Assembly (NCBI GenBank): GCA_020912385.1 | Contig: CP087210.1 | Location: 2,480,001 to 2,544,000, forward strand | DNA length: 64,000 nucleotides | Source of the DNA: Neofusicoccum parvum | Taxonomy: Eukaryota; Ascomycota; Dothideomycetes; Botryosphaeriales; Botryosphaeriaceae | Reading direction: 5' to 3' | Part shown: in pieces, positions 1-10,590 of the stretch | Layout of the letters: every line of letters starts with the position of its first letter | Position numbering within the stretch: position 1 is the first letter of the stretch | Made by a program: the position numbers and the translations under genes | Notes under the pieces: model-generated | What the model saw: the letters and a program-made list of their open reading frames with translations, nothing else | What the model was told of the DNA's origin: nothing | Database searches by the model: none

Positions 1-343
1 CACCTGCAGCTCGATCGGACTGGCTGTGACGAGCGGCGTTGATGGTTGGCGTCATGATGATTTAGCCTCCAGCACGGTGTCTGCACCGTGTTCACACCCG
101 GCGACCGGCCCAACTCCGGGATGGGGGCTGCGCTTTCCCCAGCAGCGACACAGCTTGGTCTCCGTCGCGACCGGACGCGTCTCCCCCTCGCAGCTGCGCA
201 AACACCAGCTGCGTCAACCGCCTACCTCCGCTCCGCATAGCGAAACCCGCCGCTTCTTTCCCATCCACCAACCACAACGCGACGAGCTCGCGCACTGCAT
301 CCACGCCATCGATCATCGCTCCCTTCAACGCCTCGCCCGCAAA
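1..343. other. Upstream region of MZT1, no gene seen
   Basis: No coding pattern is supported here. Reading frames open on both strands across this stretch have arbitrary composition and no recognisable motif. It presumably holds the promoter and 5' UTR of the MOZART1 gene that starts at 344. Confidence 0.5.
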
Positions 344-754
344 ATGCCGCCGCAGGAAGTCGACAAGCGCCAGGCCGCGCGCGAAGTCATCGACATCCTG
401 CACGAAATCGCAACGCTTCTCGTACGCCCTCCGCCCCGCCACCTCCCACCCTTCAGAATTCCAGCATGAAGGCCTGGACCAAATCTAAACGCTAACCCGC
501 CCCCCAAAACAGAACACCAACCTCAACCGCACCCAGCTCTCCTTCTGCGTCTCGTTGATCGAGAACGGCGTAAATCCCGAAGCTCTGGCGGTGCGTCCTC
601 CCGAGTTTCTTCTTTCACTTTCATGCAGGTTGGCTAGAGAAGTTCGCTGATATCCGAGTCTTCAATCCGACTGCAGAACGTCATCAGAGAACTCCGCGAG
701 CAGTACCCGGAGCCGCTGGAACCGGAGCTCGGCGACGAGGAGGGCGAGGCTTAA
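344..754 (+). CDS. MZT1: Mitotic-spindle organizing protein 1 (MOZART1/Mzt1)
   Basis: Small gamma-tubulin-complex adaptor that recruits the complex to the spindle pole body. Three exons are joined: 344-421, 513-590 and 677-754, each exactly 78 nt and in phase 0. Introns are 422-511/512 (GTACGC, branch GCTAAC, acceptor CAG) and 591-676 (GTGCGT, acceptor CTGCAG). The 77-residue product contains the family signature pieces AAREVIDILHEIATLL, RTQLSFCVSLIENGVNPEAL and VIRELRE, then an acidic tail, matching the usual 70-90 residue length. The start at 344 gives a short MPPQEVDKR leader as in other ascomycetes. No single-frame translation reveals it because each exon is only 26 codons. Family assignment rests on recognising the sequence; the splice sites are inferred from frame and motif. 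Confidence 0.93.
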
Positions 755-1953
755 AACGCACCGCGCCAGCCCCAACCACGTCGCTGTAACGACGGCAAAG
801 ACCACCCTGACGAGAGAGGGGGAGAGATGTGTTTGTTTTCGTGATACCCAGAGGCGCAGCGCTGGCCTCTTTGATACCTGACTTGAAGGAACACTTCGAG
901 GGCGCTTGGGGGAAGTGAGTGTGCCTCGTGAGGAGGCCGAGTCGAGTCTGAGACATCAAAGTGCATTCGTTGCTCGTGGGGCGTCTCGTTTCGAGTGTCT
1001 CAGTCTCAGAGGTAGGGACTTGCGACCAGCCCGCGTGTGAGCGGAGATTGGAAGCGCAGCTGCAGTCCTGTTATCCTGCTGTCCATTGGTCGGGACAAGA
1101 TTTGCCGCAGTCGCTGGGAAGGGGACGACCAGACCTCTAGAGTTGGTGAATTTCCTCCAGTCCCTGAGAAGCTAGCAGCTCAACCACACCCTTTCGTTGA
1201 GGAATGCAACAGTCAGGTATCTAGCACATAGGAGCTAAGGCATCCATGCGAATCATTCCCCCTTTGCGAATAGACTCCTCGGCTGGATTCCCAACGCAGT
1301 TCATAGCACACTCCAAAGATCGAAGTCCTTAACCGGGACAGAAAAAGGCTCTGTGCATTACGTGTAATAGGGAACAATGCGAAGCGTTAAATCTTTCCTT
1401 TCCCGCATCAGAAAACATGTGCTTATGCCGCCACCCTTTTTTGAGCTTCTCTTCACTCCATGTGAAGAGGAAGTCGCAATGTAGTTGTTCCCTGTCGACC
1501 CAAATTCGATTACAACAGACGAGAGCCAAGAAGGAAGAGGAAGACGAAAGCGAAGACGAAAGTTCGCAAAAAGACAGTTCCCGCTGGTATCATTACCCAT
1601 CCGTCCCATGCCGTTTTTAACTCCTGCCGAGAAAAATGAAAAACGAAAAGGATTCAAAACGCCGTTATGAGGGGGAGAGAGAAAAAAACGATGACTGGCG
1701 AGAATGAGCCAATCCTCCCGCGTCCTGTCTGCCGTTAAAACATATTGAGAATGATGTTATTTTTTGCTGCGAGCGACTTCCATCCTCCAGCAAGGGGGAG
1801 ACGCTGCATGGTGGCGGCGGGACCGATGGCTGGCATTAGTCGCTGGAGGAAAGTCGTTGCAGGCCCGATGGTTGAGGTGATGATAGTGGTGATGCGTGCG
1901 TGGTGTCTGATGGTCCTCGAGATAGGACCGTTCGTGATGATGGTGGAGAAAAA
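755..1953. other. Convergent intergenic region, no gene seen
   Basis: Lies between the 3' ends of MZT1 (+) and the 2EXR/F-box-like gene (-). It contains purine-rich stretches around 1520-1560 and 1670-1690 but no reading frame with a recognisable domain, so it is taken as 3' UTRs and spacer. Confidence 0.5.
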
Positions 1954-3045
1954 TCAGAGCCACCAGCCGGTGAAACTCAAAAACGTATCCATGGCCTCTT
2001 TGATGTCGGAACCGCGCACCTGCCCGCGGCTCTTCTTCTCCCACAGTCCCTTGATGATAGCCTCCAGCGCCACCTTGCCCTCCAGACCCGCAGACGTTGG
2101 CCCATCGCACGACAAAACCTCGACTTTGCCAAACTTGAACTTCTCACTCAATTCGACAGAGAACGTGGCGTAGCCGTAGGCACCCTTGTCGGTGTTCTTG
2201 ACAAGGTAGCCATCCGGCCCGTAGATCATACTTTTCGCAAAGAGGGCGCCACGCACGCTCACGCGAAGCAGGCGCAGCGCGTTGGCCGACGCGTCATCCA
2301 GCGACGAGATCCAAGAGACAAACGAGTCGTAGAAGTCACGGTACTCGAGCTTGATCAGCCATGTGTTTGAGCTGTAGTACAGCTCCAGGGACTCGGAGCG
2401 GACCAGGCGGCAGATGGCGGCCAGCGGGTGCTGCTTGCGGTCCTTGAAGATGGACAGGCAGTAGATGAGCGGCTGGCGGTTGGTAATGTAAGGAATGTGC
2501 TGGTAAATCATACGCCGGATCTCCGGCGGAAGCGTCAGAAGGGTCGGCCCGCCCGTGTCGTCGGCCGTCACGTTGCTCACGCAGCTGGTGCTGCTTCCTG
2601 AGGCGTCTGCGGTGATGAGGCCGGAATAGGCGCAGGTCGCGTGACCGGGGGCTGACAACACCTGCAACCGCTGCTGGGCCTGGGACGGGGCGCCGTTGGA
2701 AAGTAATGGTTGGGATAGCAGCGGCAGGTTGGCCCTCATCGGATGCTGGTCCTGGGCTGAACGCGAGTCCGTCTCAGCCGGAATGGGAGGGTCCACGGAG
2801 ACGCTGCTCATGGGAGGCACGACATAGTCGCTCTTCAGGTTGAGCGACGACAGCGGGCCGCCTTGGGGCCTCTCGTCCTGGAGGCCTGGATGGCTGGCGG
2901 AGTCGCCGGCATGGCTGCATACCCTCCGCTCCGCGAGCTGTTGGGGATCGCGTGACGGCGAGGGGGGCGCGCTCCTGTCGGACTGGGCCCAGGCGAAGGC
3001 GACGCCGGGCTCTATGGACCGGCGGCGCTGGATGTTGCTGGACAT
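1954..3045 (-). CDS. 2EXR/F-box-like domain protein, uncharacterised
   Basis: Uninterrupted frame of 363 residues from the start at 3045. The first ~160 residues are Ser/Pro/Gln-rich and probably disordered. The C-terminal half opens with LTLPPEIRRMIYQHI, the hallmark of the fungal 2EXR/F-box-like family, followed by a Leu/Trp-rich helical region (CRLVRSESLELYYSSNTW). Members of this very large fungal family are mostly uncharacterised; an F-box-like role in protein-protein contacts is an inference. The frame stays open upstream to 3549, but that part is Arg/Ala/Ser low-complexity translated from GC-rich repeats, so I start at the methionine at 3045 (MSSNIQRRRS). Confidence 0.75.
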   Translation of the reverse strand: MSSNIQRRRSIEPGVAFAWAQSDRSAPPSPSRDPQQLAERRVCSHAGDSASHPGLQDERPQGGPLSSLNLKSDYVVPPMSSVSVDPPIPAETDSRSAQDQHPMRANLPLLSQPLLSNGAPSQAQQRLQVLSAPGHATCAYSGLITADASGSSTSCVSNVTADDTGGPTLLTLPPEIRRMIYQHIPYITNRQPLIYCLSIFKDRKQHPLAAICRLVRSESLELYYSSNTWLIKLEYRDFYDSFVSWISSLDDASANALRLLRVSVRGALFAKSMIYGPDGYLVKNTDKGAYGYATFSVELSEKFKFGKVEVLSCDGPTSAGLEGKVALEAIIKGLWEKKSRGQVRGSDIKEAMDTFLSFTGWWL

Positions 3046-3400
3046 GGCTGCGGCTGCGGCTGCGGCTGCGAGGGGCGAGGGGCGAGGACAGGACCTGCTC
3101 GCGGCGGGGGAAGGTGCACGCTGGGCTCGGGGGGGCCGCGTGGAATGCGATAAGTAGGAATACGGCCGTTTCAGGCGGGCGAGCACGGTGATGCGTTGTC
3201 GGGGGGAGAGAGAGAGAGAGAGGCGCTCGAGAGAACGGCAGCGCGCGATAAGCGTCTGGCAGAGCACGGCGCGTCTGGCCGGGCGTAAGGCTGAGGAAGA
3301 GCTGGGTGTCCTGGGGGCAAGGGCTGCGGGCTGCGGGCTGCGGGCTGCAACGTTGTTCGACACCAGGACCCCTAAAACACGGCTGTGCTGCGCTGCTGCG
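3046..3400. repeat. GC-rich microsatellite tracts upstream of the 2EXR gene
   Basis: Immediately upstream of the start codon (at 3045, minus strand) are several consecutive GGCTGC units (about 3045-3075). A GA dinucleotide run lies near 3207-3224, and four near-perfect GGGCTGC units lie near 3324-3350. They fall in the presumed 5' UTR or promoter. The GGCTGC run would encode poly-Ala if the longer upstream start were used. Confidence 0.7.
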
Positions 3401-4360
3401 TACACGCACGGCAGACGCGGGCGCTCCACGCCGCCACGCGCGCTGGGCAACACCTCTCCTGCCTCGCTTCCCGCTTTAATGAAGTCGGCCGGCGAGCGCA
3501 GACGAGCTCGAGTGTGCCACCCTGACGCTCCCCGCCTTGGCGCCCTCAAATTGAGATGGGCGCGAATGAATCACCACCCCAGCTAGCTGTCCGCGAGCGC
3601 CCTCCCTCCGCCGCACCACCATGGCGCAGCACGCCCCGGCCCCGACCTGACGCATAGCGTGCTTCCGCCGCCGTGTTTGTTTGCCCATGCTTTCGGTGTC
3701 CTTCCCGGCCCGCCTCCGACGCTGGCGGCACCCAGCATGCTTGCTGGGACCCAAGCCCTGCGCCGCCGCGGCGTATAATTAGAAACAAACGTATAGACGC
3801 GCGCCCTCGCCCATTGTCCAATGTCGCTAAACGCGCCTGTCCTGCGTGCCATTCCGCGCCTCCCGCCACGGCATCATGAGAGCGTCTGCAGCCTGCAATT
3901 TGACATGTCGCCTGAGCCTGCAAGGCAACCCAGCCTCCTGCCCGGCAAATCACCGTTGCACACGTCACATATACAGGGCACGCATGTGTGTTGACTTGGC
4001 TTCTGAGCCGTTTATCATTCCTTAAAAGCAAGATACATACAGTGCATGCTGCCGGACACGCTAAGAGTGTCGCACTGTTTTCAGCAAGTTGTAGTAGAAG
4101 TGTCGGGCGCTTTCAGCGCGAGACGGCCAACGGAGCAGTCAAAGGGGTGAAGCCCGGCCATCTCTATCCCATTCACAAAAGACCATCCGCCATCGTGTGC
4201 CACATGAAGTCTGGCTGTTGAGGGTGTCGGCCTCGAAAAGTGACGTGTGAACGCCTGATTAGTTGCCAAAATAATCAGTAACGCGAATGAACCCGGCCGA
4301 AAGAGGAAGAAGAAAGTGAAGGTTCGAGCCGGTAGTTCCCTTAACTCCAGTTGGAGCGCC
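3401..4360. other. Intergenic region, no gene seen
   Basis: Upstream of the 2EXR gene and downstream of the large minus-strand gene ending at 4361. Frames are open on both strands but share no consistent motif and have Arg/Ala-rich composition typical of non-coding GC-rich DNA. Confidence 0.5.
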
Positions 4361-7300
4361 CTAATGGACTGCTCCAGACGTGCGCCTGCCCCAAGGAGAG
4401 CTAGGTGAGCTGGTCTTGTTGTTGTTGTTGCCCCAAGGGATGCCTGGAGGCACGCTGCCCGACGTCTTGCGCGGGCGAGGTCCGCTGTTGCTGTTCTCAC
4501 GCGGCGTGATGTTCCTCTTCTTGTTGTTGTAACCAGATGGCTTGCGACTCTGGTTGCGGCGCCTAGGCATGATCCGTGTCTTGACTGTCTCTGAAGCCGG
4601 CATATGGATGGTGATAACAATCCCCTGCGCGTTGTGTTCGCACTCGGCCACGGGCGCAAAGGCTGGGTCGATACTGAAAACATCGGTATTCTTGTAGAAG
4701 CGCGATCCGGGACGAGAAGTGGGAGTTGCCACCGGGGCGAGGCCAGCGTTCATGTGCGAATCCTTCGGAATACGTACGGTCGGAGCAGAGAAAGCTTCCG
4801 GAACGCTCATAACCTCCTCAAAAGCCGACTTTGACACCGAGCTGTGATCGTAGCTGGAAGCGAAGAAGACCAGGGGCGCCTGCTTAGACGGCAATGAGAC
4901 GGTGGCCCCGGCACGAGGACCCGTATGATCGAGAGGCGCCTTCGTTGCAGACGCAACCGCGAGTGAGGTCGCCGGCTTCGGGGGTGAGGGTGCCGGTGCT
5001 GAAGAGCGCCCGAGAAGACCGTTGATGCGCTCCTGCCAGCCGGGCTGAGCAACAATGGGCTGAGAACCGAGACGCCCGAATCCGGGCCTTGCAGGCATTG
5101 TGACCGGGGACGAAGATTGCGACGACATAGCGGGAGGCAGCTTGACCTTGATCTTCTGTGGGAGCTTCACAACAGGATGCTGGATGTCTCCGGTGAAGGC
5201 CGGGTGACTCGAGGTCTCGGGCGGCGGAGGAGAGTCTTCATTGAAGGTGAGCTGTGAAACCGTTGCGTGGATGGCATCGAGCGCATCCTGGTTGCGTGGG
5301 AAGAAACGTGACGAGCGGTTGCCCTGGGCGCTGTTCGAGCCAGGTGAGGACTGGACTTTCTCGGAGCCGATGGGGCGGAGGGCGGGCGATTCTTCGGCGA
5401 CAGAGGACCTGTAGGACTCGCTGAACGGAATAGGTGTCGAGCGCGAGGACTGTTCAGTATGGTTGGCGTGAGGCGCTTGATCCTGAGGGCCGGCTTCGCC
5501 CTTCGAGACGTGGTTAGGTTGCAGGTGGACGGTGCTCTTGGTCTCCAAGACGCGGCGGCGGTCCAGCGAGCCTTCGATCGCAGTCTGCTTGAACGTCTCG
5601 TTGAAGGCAGGGAGCGGCTTGCCGCGGTTCGCCTGGTACTTCTCATCGCGTGCGCGTGCGAGTTTCGCATCAGACTCAGCGATTGAGTTGGCGCTCCAAG
5701 CAGAGACGTCGAAGGCCGGGCGCGGCGCCTTGGGAGGCGCGATTGGGCCAGGCGGAGCAACGGCAGCGGTCGCCATTGCCGTCGAATGTTGTGCGATCGA
5801 AGGCTGTGAGCGCAATTCAGGCTGCGAGGCGAAGGAAGAAGGTTGCTCGGTGGTAGGTGGTTGTGTGAAGCGCGGAGGTGAAGTAGGCAGTTTAGTCGTG
5901 GCCGCGGGCGGCGCAATCGGACCCGGCGCGCCGGGTGCTTGAGGCTGCACCGACTGCTGTGTATGTCCAAACGTGCCGTTACCAATGCCTCTTTCCTGAT
6001 TAGGTGGTCCCCACACGTTGCCACCCATACCATGCCTGCGCATCGACCCCCAGGGCGTGCCAGAAGCCACGGACGGCTTCCAGGCGGGCACCTTCTGTTC
6101 GGCCGTCGCCGCCGCTTCCTCCAGCGCACCAGCACCGTCTGGCTGCGTCTTCGCCGCTTCCGCTGCAGGAACTGAAGGCGACTTCACAGGCGAGGCTGCT
6201 TTCCGCTCGGGTGACTTCACGTCGCGACGCGATTGCTCCGAGGGCCTCAGGTGCGAGGCCTCTGCACTCGTTCTCTTCACAGGATGGGGCTGGTGGACCT
6301 TCATCATGCCATACTGCGCGACTTCGCCTTCCGCCGTGGGTACAGGCGGCTTCGGAGGCGATTGTACGGCAGGTTTCTGCTGGGTTTGCGGTTCGCCGTT
6401 CAAAGGCGGTGGACTTGACTTCTCAGCCTTGGACGGCGGTGGCCCTAGAGCCTCCAGCTTCAGCCTAAGACGCTCCTTCCGCTCTGCCTCCTCCTTTTCC
6501 TCTTGTTCTCGGCGCTTTTGCTTCTCAGCCCTGGCTCGCTCGATCTTCTCACGCATCATCTGCTCCTGAATCTTGACTTGCTCTTGGTAGGAAACCATCG
6601 GGTCAACAGTGCCATTGGCAGCATCCGAGGGAACTGGAGAGCTTGCCACGGCTTGCGGTGACACTGGCTGAACATGGGCTGCCACAGGAGAGGAGTGTTG
6701 AGTCAAAGAGCCCTGGTTGGACGCAGCAGGAGAAAGGCCGCGCTCGCCAAGTCCACCCCGTTGTAATCCGCCTCTCGTCGGCATAGGCGGAGGCATGTCA
6801 GCCGTGGATTGTGAGACTCGTCGGTCGCGGATCATTGGCGGGACATCTCGAGTGAAAGACATTCTCCTACCACTTCCGCCGCTGACATTCGAAGAAGTAC
6901 GACGGCGAGCCCAAGGCTCTTCGGGTACGCTAGACCTTGATGTCTGGAAAGCTGCAGAGGGTTCTGCAGGTCCTGTCTGCGAAGGCCTCTGCAGCACGGA
7001 AGGTTGGCGCAAAGAAGAATCTGGGCGCGACGATCCTCGCCTGGTGTCTCTCACAGGTTCATACCTTCCAGATTGAGAGTTGAAGAGCTCCCTTGGCCCT
7101 CTGTCGTCTCTCCATGACCGATTGAAATCGTCCGCGGCAATTTCCTTGGCTGGGGAGGAAGCTGGTGGTAATGCATCAAAGCCGTGAGGATCCCTTTGCG
7201 AGAATCGCGACGTTGCAGGCTGCTCCACCTGTGCATGGGTGACGACAGGCGAGACCTTCTCGACAGGAGGTAGCGTGGCCCAGGGCGATTTTGCAGGTGT

Positions 7301-8747
7301 GGGCGCCGGGGATTTTGACAGTGTCGCTTTTCCGTTGTCCGACTGGCCCTTGGAAAGAAGTCCGCCTTGTCTGGTTCCACCCGCACCGCCAGGTTTCAGA
7401 ATTGTCTTCGTGCCGCCAGTTAAGCTAGGTCCCGTAGAACTGGGTCTGGACAACGACGGCGTTGCAGGCTTCGATTCCTCGGGGGGCTTCTCTTCTTTCT
7501 TTACCTCGGGCTTCGGCGGTTCCTCCGGAGGGGGCGAAGGTTCGGCTGGTTTGACCGTCGACTTGGTGCCATCCATCCACTCTACAGTCTCCGGCGCCCA
7601 ATTCTCATCCTCATCCTCATCAATGTCGGCCCATTTCGACTCCTTCGTGTCCTCGTCTGCTTGTAATCTGGTAGCCATGTGGATACCGAATTGCTGCTTG
7701 AGTTCCTCGTCTGTGAATTGCTTGACCGGAGGAGGCGGAGTTGCTAGTATTCTATCAGCCGTCATGATCCATAACTCTCTTGAAAATGACGTACGTCTGT
7801 TCTTGTTCCAGACCATATTGGGATCTGGCCCTGTACTGGCACCATTCAGCTTCGAAAGGCTTGAGCGGCCAATCGCGCTTCCAACACCGCTACCAGACTT
7901 TGCAACGAGCCGTGGCTTCGCCGTAGGTTGTGTGGAAATTGAAGCTTGACTTGTAGGAGCTATTTACAGCTGTATTAGCTACGTTGAGATGGCTGCTCCA
8001 GGCTACAATACCTTTGTCTCCGACCTTTACCGGTGCGGATACAGCCGTCTTTGCAAGAAAGTTCTTCGTCACAGATACCGACTTGAAAGAGGTCGGCTTC
8101 TTGACTGTTGACCTTGTGCCGTCCTTTCCAGCCCGACTTGTGTCCGTATCAGATCCACCACTGGTGTCAGCGGCGGACTGCAGGCCTGCGGGGTCATCCA
8201 AGGGGGGTAACGACGCAGCGTTGCCATTGACAGTGGGCTCCTTGGGAACTTCCGGCGTAGCATCGCTAGCGGGCTGTTTTTGCGATCCATCAACAGCAAG
8301 CTGTCCCGAGTCAGCAAATGCCGGCGCGCAGATCCCAGCCACACTGCTTACCGAGGCCTTCGCCGCATCGCTTGAGTCTGGAGGAGGAGTGGTCTTGAGC
8401 GGGAGCGCACTATGATTCGTAGCGGTCGTGGAAGAGGTGGCGGGTTGGTCTTGGTTGGCAGAGTTGGTGTCCGGAGCCGCGCCGGCGGACGAATCGCTGG
8501 TAGTTGTCGCATTAACGTCGATGGGCGAGGGGCCACCCATCGACTGTGCTTCGTTTACCACATCGTGGGTGATCTGCTCTGCCATAACAAGTCGCGAAAC
8601 TGTATCGGCAGAAGATGCGCCGTTAGAGCGGTTGTCTTTGTCTGCTGATGCGGGTGCATGTGCTGGAGAGGTGACGGAGCTGCTGGCACGAGAGCCCGCG
8701 GCCGGCGGACCGGGACTGCATGCGCGAGCAGCAAGAGAGCGCGGCAT
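4361..8747 (-). CDS. Large disordered conserved ascomycete protein
   Basis: Two exons: 8747-8012 and 7959-4361, joined across a 52-nt intron (8011-7960, GTATTG donor, branch GCTAAT, AATAG acceptor). The join restores the sequence KPTSFKSVSVTKNFLAKTA ... VGDK-APTSQAS ... AKPRLVAKSGSG, followed by the most conserved block, FTDEELKQQFGIHMATRLQ and KWADIDEDEDENWAPETVEW. The rest of the ~1430 residues is Pro/Ser/Gln-rich disorder with a Glu/Lys/Arg coiled coil (EKAEQKRREQEEKEEAERK-like, encoded near 6450-6560) and a basic C-terminal tail rich in RRR, NNN and GRR. I recognise the conserved block from other filamentous fungi but know no function. The start is uncertain: a TATATA sequence overlaps the 8747 ATG, so the methionine at 8585 (MAEQITHDVV) may be the true start. 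Confidence 0.8.
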
Positions 8748-9502
8748 ATATACCTATGGTCAAGTCTGGGTAGTCGCCACGGATAATGAGTATGCGCTTC
8801 CGCGAGACGTCAGCTGCTTGGCGATGGAGCGAGCTCGCGCCGGGGTGGAGCTGCCGTCGGAAAAACGACGCGGAGTGGAGTGATGCGCGGGCTCTGAGCG
8901 GGCCTGGGGGCGAGAGAGAAGAGGCTTCGGGTGGGTGAAGCCGGGGCGGGGGAGGGCGTGCGGAGGCGTCGTGGCCTTGAGATGCGCCGGGGTCGAGGGA
9001 GGTGGTGGTTGAAGGGGTCGCAGCTGGAAGCGCAGCCGGAGTGCAACAGGGCAGGTCGCCTGCTCGCCGCCAAGCACCAGCCCGCTTTAGCAGCACAGCC
9101 TTACACGGGCGGTCACCAGCACCCAGCACCACCGGAACGCTGGGGGATCTGAGCTCCCGCGCCTGCTTTAGCGATCGCTGCGGGAGTGCTGGCGACCTGA
9201 AGCAGAGCGCTCCCGACCCGTCACCTCGTCCAAGCCCGCATGCGCGCTGTGCCTCAGCTGCGTAACTGCGCCGCCGATCCGCCCGCGCGAGGCCGGTGTT
9301 GCGACGGCCGGCGTCAAGGCAAGGAGGCTTGCGCGACATCTCACGGCAACCACACATCACATTTTGCATTGCAGTCACAGTCGCAGACACAGGGGCGCTA
9401 GCCCCGCGAGAAACGGGCTTCAGACTCGATGGCACATTCCAGGATATTTACACACCGCAACCGTCACCCAATGCTTGGCTTCTAGTCTACACGCTCGCAC
9501 GT
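8748..9502. other. Intergenic region, no gene seen
   Basis: Upstream of the large disordered-protein gene and downstream of ATP17. A TATATA motif lies at about 8746-8752. Overlapping Arg/Ser/Pro-rich frames on both strands have no recognisable domain. Confidence 0.5.
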
Positions 9503-10305
9503 CTAGTGGGCGTTGTTCTTGTGGTGGCCTGCCCACTTGTCAGTCCGCTGCCATTTTCTTTGATAGAACACGCAGGGTCCATCCGCCGAATATTGCGACA
9601 GCTGGGCAACCGGACATGTGAAGTTGTCGAAGCATTCGTCCTAAAAGTTGCGGCATAGCACGTGCTAGGCTTTTGCGTCCCGATGAATGCTTCAACTGCT
9701 CACATGCCGGCTGCCCTACTCTTGCAACGCCAAGCGAACGGCCTCGTAATGTCGACTTACGCAGGTGGAAGTAGTAGTTCTGGGCGTAGCCAATGACGAT
9801 CAGACCGCCGATGAGGTGAACGAGAGCTGCTACGCGTCAGACCGGGGAGGCTGCACATATGGTTTCTTGACTGGGCATCTTACGCATGGCCGAAGGGTTC
9901 TTGCCGAAGTACCTGGCCTGGTACCTCTCGAGGAGGCCCTTGGGCTGCGGTGCCGGGGCGGGGCCGCGGGGGAGCTTCTCATAGAAGCTCACGACGCGCT
10001 GCATGCGGACAGCATCCTGAGCGCCACCGATGGCCTTTTCCATCCGTCAGTCCATGCTTGTCTCACAAGAAGGTCGCATGCCGTCTCTTGATGCGGTCGC
10101 AGGTGTGCCGGCTTTTCCTGGGGGACCGATCTCGCTCGGCCGGTCGGGGGGCCATCGGGGGCAGCATTGAGCTCAGGGCAGGGAACTCACGTTCGGCGAA
10201 GCGATCTGAATGGGACAGTCAGCGATGGTTTGAGGGGCATTCAACAGAAGAGCGTACCTTGGGAGGAATGAGGGTCGAAAGACCGCGCTTGGCGATGTAG
10301 CTCAT
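9503..10305 (-). CDS. ATP17: Mitochondrial F1Fo-ATP synthase subunit f
   Basis: Fo-sector subunit of mitochondrial ATP synthase, 101 residues. Five exons on the minus strand: 10305-10258, 10205-10191, 10034-9884, 9826-9761 and 9528-9503. They give MSYIAKRGLSTLIPPK, IASPN, AIGGAQDAVRM...VVSFYEKLPRGP...RYQARYFGKNPSAM, PLVHLIGGLIVIGYAQNYY-FHLR and HHKNNAH-stop, which matches subunit f throughout, including its single C-terminal membrane helix. The second exon is a 15-nt micro-exon encoding only IASPN. The acceptor before exon 4 is a tandem TAGCAG, so one residue may vary. The last intron (9529-9760, 232 nt) carries an inverted-repeat element. Head to head with complex I subunit NDUFS4, 285 bp away. 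Confidence 0.92.
9617..9705. mobile_element. Short inverted-repeat (MITE-like) element, copy 1, in ATP17 intron
   Basis: About 89 bp. The left arm contains TCGAAGCATTCGTCC and the right arm CCCGATGAATGCTTCAACTG, which are imperfect reverse complements separated by about 35 bp. It lies entirely within the last intron of ATP17. The same arms recur elsewhere in the window. Confidence 0.75.
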
Positions 10306-10590
10306 CTCGACAGGTCTGCGCTCGGTCAGTATCGGCATCGGTAGGCAGCAGCGAGACAATTGGAGTGCGGGCGTCGTACATTGGCGTGGAGCGGAGATGG
10401 TTGGGGTGTGTGCTGCGATAGCAAGCTGCAAAGGTCGACGAGGTCGCAGGAAGTGCTGCTGCGCTAAAACGGCGGCTCTGAGGTCTTGGCAGCCCTTCGT
10501 CCAGCGGCCCTGCGAGCCGCGACCTACATCACACCCACCTGCTCCGCGCCCACCCACCACGCCGCCTCTCCCGCACACGCCGCCCTAGCA
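10306..10590. promoter_or_regulatory. Bidirectional promoter between ATP17 and NDUFS4
   Basis: 285 bp separates the two divergent start codons, so both nuclear OXPHOS genes must take their proximal promoter from this segment. It is C-rich near the NDUFS4 start. I cannot assign individual factor sites. Confidence 0.6.

Noticed and set aside
4310..4340. GGTTCGAGCC resembling a tRNA B box
   Set aside because: No matching A box, no acceptor-stem complementarity and the T-stem does not pair properly; not a tRNA.
5167..6135. 322-codon minus-strand frame inside the large disordered gene
   Set aside because: Alternative frame of the 1430-residue gene, Arg/Ser/Pro-rich, no independent support.
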